In this document: piece after piece, positions 59,092 through 64,000 of the stretch | Numbering within the stretch: the stretch's first letter is position 1 | How the letters are laid out: each line of letters begins with the position of its first letter | Assembly: GCF_003324185.1 (NCBI RefSeq) | Contig: NZ_PXUP01000004.1 | Coordinates: 62,001 to 126,000 of the forward strand | Length of the DNA stretch: 64,000 nt | Reading direction: 5' to 3' | DNA from: Faecalibacterium prausnitzii | GTDB lineage: Bacteria; Bacillota; Clostridia; Oscillospirales; Ruminococcaceae | Translations under genes and position numbers: made by a program | Notes under the pieces: model-generated | Told to the model about the DNA's origin: nothing | The model's database searches: none | What the model saw: only the letters and a program-made list of their open reading frames with translations

Positions 59092-60699
59092 TTACCTGTC
59101 CCATTTGTCGCACAGAGCGTTGATCTGATCAGCAAATTTGGCCAGATCCTTGTTGGCGCCGCCCTCGTTGTGCTCAATGACCCGCAGCAGGCGCTTGCCG
59201 GCGCTGAGCAGCCGCTGGAACACGGTAGCGGCGCGGTTTGCACCCTCGCCTGTCCTCTGCTCCACACGGACCTTTGTGCCCTCCTGCAGGCAGACTGCAC
59301 CCTCGGCACCGATGGCCCACTGCGCACCATTGTAGGGTGCACAGGCGGTAAAGCCCTGCTCGGTCAGGGTGTCCACAAAGCGGTTCTCCACCTCGTCCTC
59401 GCCGTGGATCACGAACACCCGCCGGGGCTTTTCCGTAAAGGCGTTCACCCAGCGCAGCAGACCGTCCTTGTCCGCGTGGCCGGACATGCCGGTCAGCTGA
59501 CAGATCTCCGCCTTTACCTCGATGGGCTCACCGAACAGCTTGACCGAGTCCACCCCTTCGATGAGGGTGCGCCCCAAGGTGCCCACGGCCTGAAAGCCCA
59601 CGAACAGGATCGTGCATTCCGGCCGCCACAGGTTGTGCTTGAGGTGGTGGCGGATGCGTCCGGCTTCGCACATGCCGCTGGCGGACAGAATGACCTTGGG
59701 CGTGCGGTCGGTGTTGATCATGCGGGAGTCATCGCTGGTCACGCTGATGCGCAGCCCCGGCACGTTGATGGGGTCGATGCCCTTTTCCAGCAGCGCACGG
59801 GTCTGGGCGTCAAAGCAGTCGGGGTCTGTATCCCGGAAGATGCGGGTGGCTTCGGTGGCCAGCGGGCTGTCAATGTAGACCGGGAAGTTGCCATGCCCCT
59901 TGACCAGCCCTTTTTCCTTGATCTCCCGCAAAAAATACAGCATCTCCTGTGTGCGGCCAACCGCAAAGCTGGGCACCACCACGTTGCCGCCCCGGTCAAA
60001 GGTGCGCTGCAAGATTTTTGCCAGCTCTGCCACATAGTCCGGCCGGGGGTCGTGGTTGCGGTCGCCGTAGGTGGACTCCATGAACACATAGTCTGCCTGT
60101 TGGATGTAGGTAGGGTCCTTTATGATGGGCTGCTCCAGATTGCCGATATCGCCGGAGAACACCAGCTTTGTGGTGGTGCTGCCCTCGGTGATCCACAGTT
60201 CGATGCTGGCAGAGCCCAGCAGGTGCCCCACGTCCACGAACCGTGCCTCGATGCCCGGGGCAAGCTCGATACGCTTGCCGTACTCCACACCCCGGAACAG
60301 GCGGCAGGCGGCCTCGGCATCCTGCACAGTGTACATGGGCTCCACCGGCTCTGCGCCGGAGCGCTTGCCCTTGCGGTTTTTCCACTCGGCTTCAAACTCC
60401 TGAATATGCGCCGAGTCCCGCAGCATGATACCGCACAGCTCCACGGTGGGGATGGTGGCGTAGATCCTGCCCCGGAAGCCGTTGTGCGCCAGCAGCGGCA
60501 AAAGACCGGTATGGTCGATATGGGCATGGGTGATGAGCACAAAGTCGATCTCGCCGGGGGCTACGGGCAAGGGCTGGTTTTCGTACACATTCTTGCCCTG
60601 CTCCATGCCGTAGTCGATGAGGAAACGCTGCCCTGCCGCTTCCAGCATGGTGCAGCTGCCGGTCACCTCGTGGTTCGCGCCTAAAAATGTCAGCTTCAA
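59092..60699 (-). CDS. MBL-fold/beta-CASP ribonuclease-like protein
   Basis: This 535-residue protein has a metallo-beta-lactamase domain (THAHIDHTG at about residue 57) with an inserted beta-CASP domain and a C-terminal RMMBL motif (SGHADKDGLLRWV). The substrate metal site is complete (VGHLLGSASIEL, FSGDIG, VIHGE). Members degrade or cleave RNA, related to CPSF-73. The start at 60699 follows GGAGGTG. It stands alone between tRNAs and typA. Confidence 0.92.
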   Translation of the reverse strand: MKLTFLGANHEVTGSCTMLEAAGQRFLIDYGMEQGKNVYENQPLPVAPGEIDFVLITHAHIDHTGLLPLLAHNGFRGRIYATIPTVELCGIMLRDSAHIQEFEAEWKNRKGKRSGAEPVEPMYTVQDAEAACRLFRGVEYGKRIELAPGIEARFVDVGHLLGSASIELWITEGSTTTKLVFSGDIGNLEQPIIKDPTYIQQADYVFMESTYGDRNHDPRPDYVAELAKILQRTFDRGGNVVVPSFAVGRTQEMLYFLREIKEKGLVKGHGNFPVYIDSPLATEATRIFRDTDPDCFDAQTRALLEKGIDPINVPGLRISVTSDDSRMINTDRTPKVILSASGMCEAGRIRHHLKHNLWRPECTILFVGFQAVGTLGRTLIEGVDSVKLFGEPIEVKAEICQLTGMSGHADKDGLLRWVNAFTEKPRRVFVIHGEDEVENRFVDTLTEQGFTACAPYNGAQWAIGAEGAVCLQEGTKVRVEQRTGEGANRAATVFQRLLSAGKRLLRVIEHNEGGANKDLAKFADQINALCDKWDR

Positions 60700-60822
60700 T
60701 GCAAAACACCTCCGGTTCGTTTTATGGTTTTAGTATAGCATATTTTTAAGGTACACGCCGCACAAATCTGCGGGAAGTTTACGGGCATAATGCTGAATTG
60801 CAGAAAAAATTTTTATACAATC

Positions 60823-60850
60823 TTGACAAACCACCCTGTTCTGTTATAAA
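60823..60850 (+). promoter_or_regulatory. Promoter of typA
   Basis: TTGACA (60823-60828) and TATAAA (60845-60850) are 16 bp apart; the leader is about 55 bases. Confidence 0.75.
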
Positions 60851-60913
60851 CTTAGGATTGTATGACGTTCGTTCGTATTTTATGAGTCTTTTTAAATAGA
60901 GAGGTAGAAATTT

Positions 60914-62737
60914 ATGGTTCGTAACGATTTGCGCAACGTTGCCATTATCGCTCACGTTGACCACGGCAAGACCACGCTGGTGGATGCCCTGCTGCGTCAG
61001 AGCGGCGCTTTCCGCGACAATCAGGCCGTGGCCGAGCGCGTGATGGACAGCGGCGATATCGAGCGTGAGCGCGGCATCACTATTCTGGCCAAGAACTGCT
61101 CCTGCACCTACAAGGGCGTCAAGATCAACATCGTCGACACCCCGGGCCACGCCGACTTTGGCGGCGAGGTGGAGCGCGTGCTGAAGATGGTCAACGGCGT
61201 GCTGCTGCTGGTGGACGCTGCCGAGGGCTGCATGCCCCAGACCCGCTTTGTGCTGCAGAAGGCTTTGCAGCAGAACCTGAGCCTGGTGGTTGCCATCAAC
61301 AAGATCGACCGTCCCGATGCCCGCATCAAGGAAGTCATCGACGAGGTGCTGTACCTGCTGATGGACCTGGGCGCTACCGACGAACAGCTGGACTGCCCCA
61401 TCCTGTTCTGCTGCGGCCGTGACGGCACCGCCAGCCTGGACCCGGATGTGCCCGGCACCGACCTGATCCCCCTGTTCGACACCCTGCTGAGCACCATCAA
61501 GCCGCCCGAGGGCGACCCTGAAGCTCCCTTCCAGATGCTGGTCTCCTCTGTGGACTACAACGAGTTCGTGGGCCGTATCGGCATCGGCCGCATCCAGAAC
61601 GGCGTCGCCAAGGTGGGCGAGGAAGTGGTCGTTTGCGACTGGCACAACCCCGACCTGAAGATGCGCGGCCGTCTGACCAAGCTGTACGACTTCCAGGCCA
61701 ACGGCCGTCAGCCGTGCGACAACATCACCGCAGGTGATATCGTGGCATTCTCCGGTCTGCCGGACGTGACCATCGGCAACACCCTGTGCAGCCCCTCCAA
61801 CGTGGAGCCGCTGCCCTTCGTCAAGATCAACGACCCCACCGTGGAGATGACCTTCTCGGTCAACGACAGCCCGCTGGCCGGCCGCGAGGGCAAGTTCGTC
61901 ACCAGCCGTCAGATCCGCGACCGTCTGCAGAAGGAACTGCTGAAGGACGTGGCCCTGAAGGTGGAGGACTCCGCCACCACTGATTCCTTCCGTGTCATGG
62001 GCCGTGGTGAGATGCACCTGTCCATCCTCATCGAGACCATGCGCCGTGAAGGCTATGAGCTGCAGGTCTCTCCCCCGCACGTTCTGACCAAGGTGATCGA
62101 TGGCAAGACTTACGAGCCCATGGAGCATGTCGTCATCGACGTGCCCACCCAGTATCAGGGTGCCGTCATGACCGGTCTGGGCCAGCGCAAGGCCATCCTG
62201 CAGCAGATGGAGTCCCTGGGCTCTGACCGTGTGCGTCTGGAGTTCCGGATGCCCAGCCGCGGCCTGTTCGGCTACCGCAACCAGTTCCTGACCGATACCC
62301 ACGGCGAGGGCATCATCAACCAGATCTTTGACGGCTACGATGTCTGGGCTGGCATGATCGCCAACCGCTCCACCGGTTCTCTGGTCAGCTTTGAGACCGG
62401 CGAAGCCGTCACCTACGGCCTGTTCAACGCTCAGCAGCGCGGCACCCTGCTGGTGGGCCCCGGCGAGAAGGTGTACGAGGGCATGGTCATCGGCTACACC
62501 GCTTCCGGCGAGGATGTGGACGTGAACGTCTGCAAGACCAAGCACCTGACCAACACCCGTTCTTCCGGCTCCGACGACGCTCTGCGCCTGATTCCCATCA
62601 GCAAGCTGAGCCTGGAGGGCTGCCTGGAGTTCTTGGCACAGGACGAGCTGCTGGAGGTCACCCCGGAGAATCTGCGCATCCGCAAGCAGATCCTGAACCA
62701 CGACCAGCGCATGAAGGCCAAGAGCAAGCTGAAGTAA
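60914..62737 (+). CDS. typA: Ribosome-associated GTPase TypA/BipA
   Basis: This 607-residue translational GTPase helps large-subunit assembly and stress adaptation. G1 is AHVDHGKTTLVDAL, G3 is DTPGHADF and G4 is NKID, all near the N-terminus; the rest shows EF-G-like domains and the special C-terminal RSSGSDDALRLIP region. The length matches the family. The ribosome site GAGAGG precedes the ATG. Confidence 0.97.
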   Translation: MVRNDLRNVAIIAHVDHGKTTLVDALLRQSGAFRDNQAVAERVMDSGDIERERGITILAKNCSCTYKGVKINIVDTPGHADFGGEVERVLKMVNGVLLLVDAAEGCMPQTRFVLQKALQQNLSLVVAINKIDRPDARIKEVIDEVLYLLMDLGATDEQLDCPILFCCGRDGTASLDPDVPGTDLIPLFDTLLSTIKPPEGDPEAPFQMLVSSVDYNEFVGRIGIGRIQNGVAKVGEEVVVCDWHNPDLKMRGRLTKLYDFQANGRQPCDNITAGDIVAFSGLPDVTIGNTLCSPSNVEPLPFVKINDPTVEMTFSVNDSPLAGREGKFVTSRQIRDRLQKELLKDVALKVEDSATTDSFRVMGRGEMHLSILIETMRREGYELQVSPPHVLTKVIDGKTYEPMEHVVIDVPTQYQGAVMTGLGQRKAILQQMESLGSDRVRLEFRMPSRGLFGYRNQFLTDTHGEGIINQIFDGYDVWAGMIANRSTGSLVSFETGEAVTYGLFNAQQRGTLLVGPGEKVYEGMVIGYTASGEDVDVNVCKTKHLTNTRSSGSDDALRLIPISKLSLEGCLEFLAQDELLEVTPENLRIRKQILNHDQRMKAKSKLK

Positions 62738-62843
62738 TTTTACAAAAGCATCCTTATTATAGCAGCGCAGAAGCACCTACGGGCGTTTTTGCGCTGCTTT
62801 TTTCATAACTGACAAATTACTCAGCATTTTTTGCAAAAAGGGC

Positions 62844-62887
62844 TTGCAAAAGTGCGGTGACTGCGGTATAATATTTTTCGCAGTCAC
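62844..62887 (+). promoter_or_regulatory. Promoter of tRNA-Asn with flanking inverted repeat
   Basis: TTGCAA (62844-62849) and TATAAT (62867-62872) are 17 bp apart. GTGACTGCG (62857-62865) and CGCAGTCAC (62879-62887) are perfect 9-bp arms around the -10 box. A repressor site or a hairpin is possible. Confidence 0.7.
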
Positions 62888-62893
62888 TGATAT

Positions 62894-62970
62894 GCCTCTT
62901 TAGCTCAGTCGGTTAGAGCACCTGACTGTTAATCAGGGTGTCGCCTGTTCGAGTCAGGCAAGAGGCGCCA
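62894..62970 (+). tRNA. tRNA-Asn(GTT)
   Basis: The acceptor GCCTCTT pairs with AAGAGGC, the anticodon loop CTGTTAA gives GTT, and CCA is encoded at the end. Confidence 0.96.
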
Positions 62971-62971
62971 G

Positions 62972-63003
62972 CAAGCGATGGATATTCTTCCATCGCTTTT
63001 TTG
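62972..63003 (+). terminator. Terminator after tRNA-Asn
   Basis: AAGCGATGGA and TCCATCGCTT form a stem followed by six T. Confidence 0.88.
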
Positions 63004-63054
63004 TTTATCTGCATCTTTTTCGCCCTTTCTTTACGGTTCTTAAAAAATATCGCC

Positions 63055-63083
63055 TTGAAGAACCCTAGTGGTTGTGGTATACT
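63055..63083 (+). promoter_or_regulatory. Promoter of the C39 ABC exporter
   Basis: TTGAAG (63055-63060) and TATACT (63078-63083) are 17 bp apart. The leader is about 210 bases and holds a terminator-like hairpin. Confidence 0.7.
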
Positions 63084-63149
63084 TTTATAAGTTTATAGGC
63101 GTGAAAAAGGTACTGTGCAGGCTGCACAGTCTTTTCTACCCACAGACAG

Positions 63150-63193
63150 GCGCTCCCCGGTCAGAAGACTGCCGTGCAGGAGCGCAGTTTTTT
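63150..63193 (+). terminator. Attenuator-like terminator in the C39 exporter leader
   Basis: GCGCTCC (63150-63156) pairs with GGAGCGC (63179-63185), followed by six T. It lies in the untranslated leader upstream of the exporter gene, so it may be conditional. A TGTGCAGGCTGCACA hairpin precedes it. Confidence 0.65.
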
Positions 63194-63300
63194 CGTTGGT
63201 CAAATCAGCAGGCAAGCCGGTGGTCTTGTGCGGCAAACGCAGGGCGGCAGGGCGGCTTGGTGTCGTTTGAATAAATCTTGAGAGTAAAAGGAAACATCTA

Positions 63301-64000
63301 TGCGTTATACCTACGTCCGGCAGCACGATACCACCGACTGTGCGGCTGCCTGTCTGGCCATGGTGTGCCTGCACTACAAAAAGGAAGTTACCATTACCCG
63401 CCTGCGGGATATGATGGGCACCGACCTGAAAGGCACCAACCTTGTAGGCCTGCAAAAAGCCGCCAATGAACTTGGTTTTACCACCGCCGCAGTCCGCGTG
63501 GACCGCGAAAACTTTCTGAGCGATTTCTCGCTTCCCTGTATTGCACAGGTCATCACCGATCAGGGTCTGGCTCACTTTGTTGTGGTGTTCAAAAAGACCA
63601 CCATCAAGGATGATGGCGCACGCCGCAAGCATATGCTGCAGGACGCCGAGACCCGCAAGGAAGAAGAGAAAAAGGGCAAAAAGCATAAGTGCAAGGATTA
63701 CGTTATCATCGGCGATCCCGGCACGGAACTGAAAAAGATCAGTCTGGACGAGTTCTACAAGAACTTTACCGGCGTTCTGCTGCTTTTGAACCCCACCTCG
63801 GAGTTCAAGGGCGGCAAGATTGAAAAGGGCGGCATGATGAAGCGGTATATCAACCTGCTGCTGCCCCAGAAAAAGCTGTTCTTCTACGCCATCCTCAGTT
63901 CGATCATCACCACCATTCTGGGCATCGCGTCCTCCATGTTTAATAAGATCCTGATGGACGAGGTGCTGCCCTACGGGTTGAACAGCCTGCTGGTCACATT
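63301..64000 (+). CDS. ABC exporter with N-terminal C39 peptidase domain, partial
   Basis: The first 233 residues are present; the gene continues beyond the window. Residues 1-165 form a C39 (bacteriocin-processing) peptidase: catalytic Cys14 in RQHDTTDCAAAC, His92 in GLAHFVVV and Asp139 in IGDPG. Between His and Asp lies an unusual Lys/Glu-rich insertion of about 30 residues (about 99-132). Residues from about 185 begin the membrane domain (LFFYAILSSIITTILG). The family cuts double-glycine leaders and exports the peptide. No precursor peptide is seen upstream; it may lie downstream or elsewhere. AAAAGGA precedes the ATG. Confidence 0.88.

Noticed and set aside
63084-63300. Short bacteriocin precursor gene before the C39 exporter
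   Set aside because: No short frame with a ribosome site and a double-glycine leader is visible.

Overview
The window looks like a chromosomal segment of a GC-rich, low-oxygen gut Firmicute, most probably Faecalibacterium or a close Oscillospiraceae relative. The reasons are Firmicute-type promoters and Shine-Dalgarno sites, the SCIFF peptide with its radical SAM partner, the ffs-dnaX-ybaB-recR order, DUF1836, DUF2508 and TSCPD-domain proteins, an oleate hydratase, and TPP and FMN riboswitches ending in intrinsic terminators. The genus is inferred from family content, not from a search.

Bases 1-6706 are accessory DNA, visibly more AT-rich than the rest. They hold small genes of unknown function, a SprT-like zinc protease, an XRE regulator, a 1.2-kb gene-poor stretch with short palindromes, an SF2 helicase with its own promoter, and a tyrosine recombinase. 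The recombinase abuts the 3' end of a tRNA-Leu(TAA), the usual layout of an element integrated in a tRNA gene. The far end of the element lies left of the window.

From 6828 on the sequence is mostly core genome. 7-18 kb: pncB, guaB (with a 162-bp inverted-repeat element inserted in its leader), a candidate small RNA, two NAD-dependent dehydrogenases, a TPP-riboswitch thiD-tenA unit, a fold-I decarboxylase overlapping scfB, and scfA (SCIFF). 18-31 kb: tRNA-Gln, clustered repeats, a Tat-exported 5'-nucleotidase, oleate hydratase, a hydratase-PHP-TSCPD operon, a MATE pump and a polar amino acid ABC operon whose binding-protein gene carries a frameshift. 31-41 kb: a duplicated-domain lipoprotein, cardiolipin synthase, DegV, DUF1836, tmRNA with smpB, recR-ybaB-dnaX with the SRP RNA upstream, and pta. 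41-50 kb: a uracil-DNA glycosylase, an ATPase and a nuclease-XPD helicase; cobO; and a one-carbon folate group (glyA, opposed to a 5-formyl-THF cyclo-ligase, cyclodeaminase and folD). 50-64 kb: an MraY-like transferase, MATE, an FMN-riboswitch riboflavin ECF component, MscS, MFS, an exported serine hydrolase, a PH-domain protein, three tRNAs, an MBL/beta-CASP nuclease, typA and the start of a C39-peptidase ABC exporter.

The least explained signals are the candidate sRNA at 10759-10939, which has the same promoter boxes as the SRP RNA gene; several families of dispersed inverted-repeat elements; a recurrent terminator sequence with a conserved mismatch; regulatory repeats before the serine hydrolase and tRNA-Asn; and the attenuated leader and unusual C39 domain of the last gene. 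No CRISPR array, phage structural gene or complete insertion sequence was recognised.
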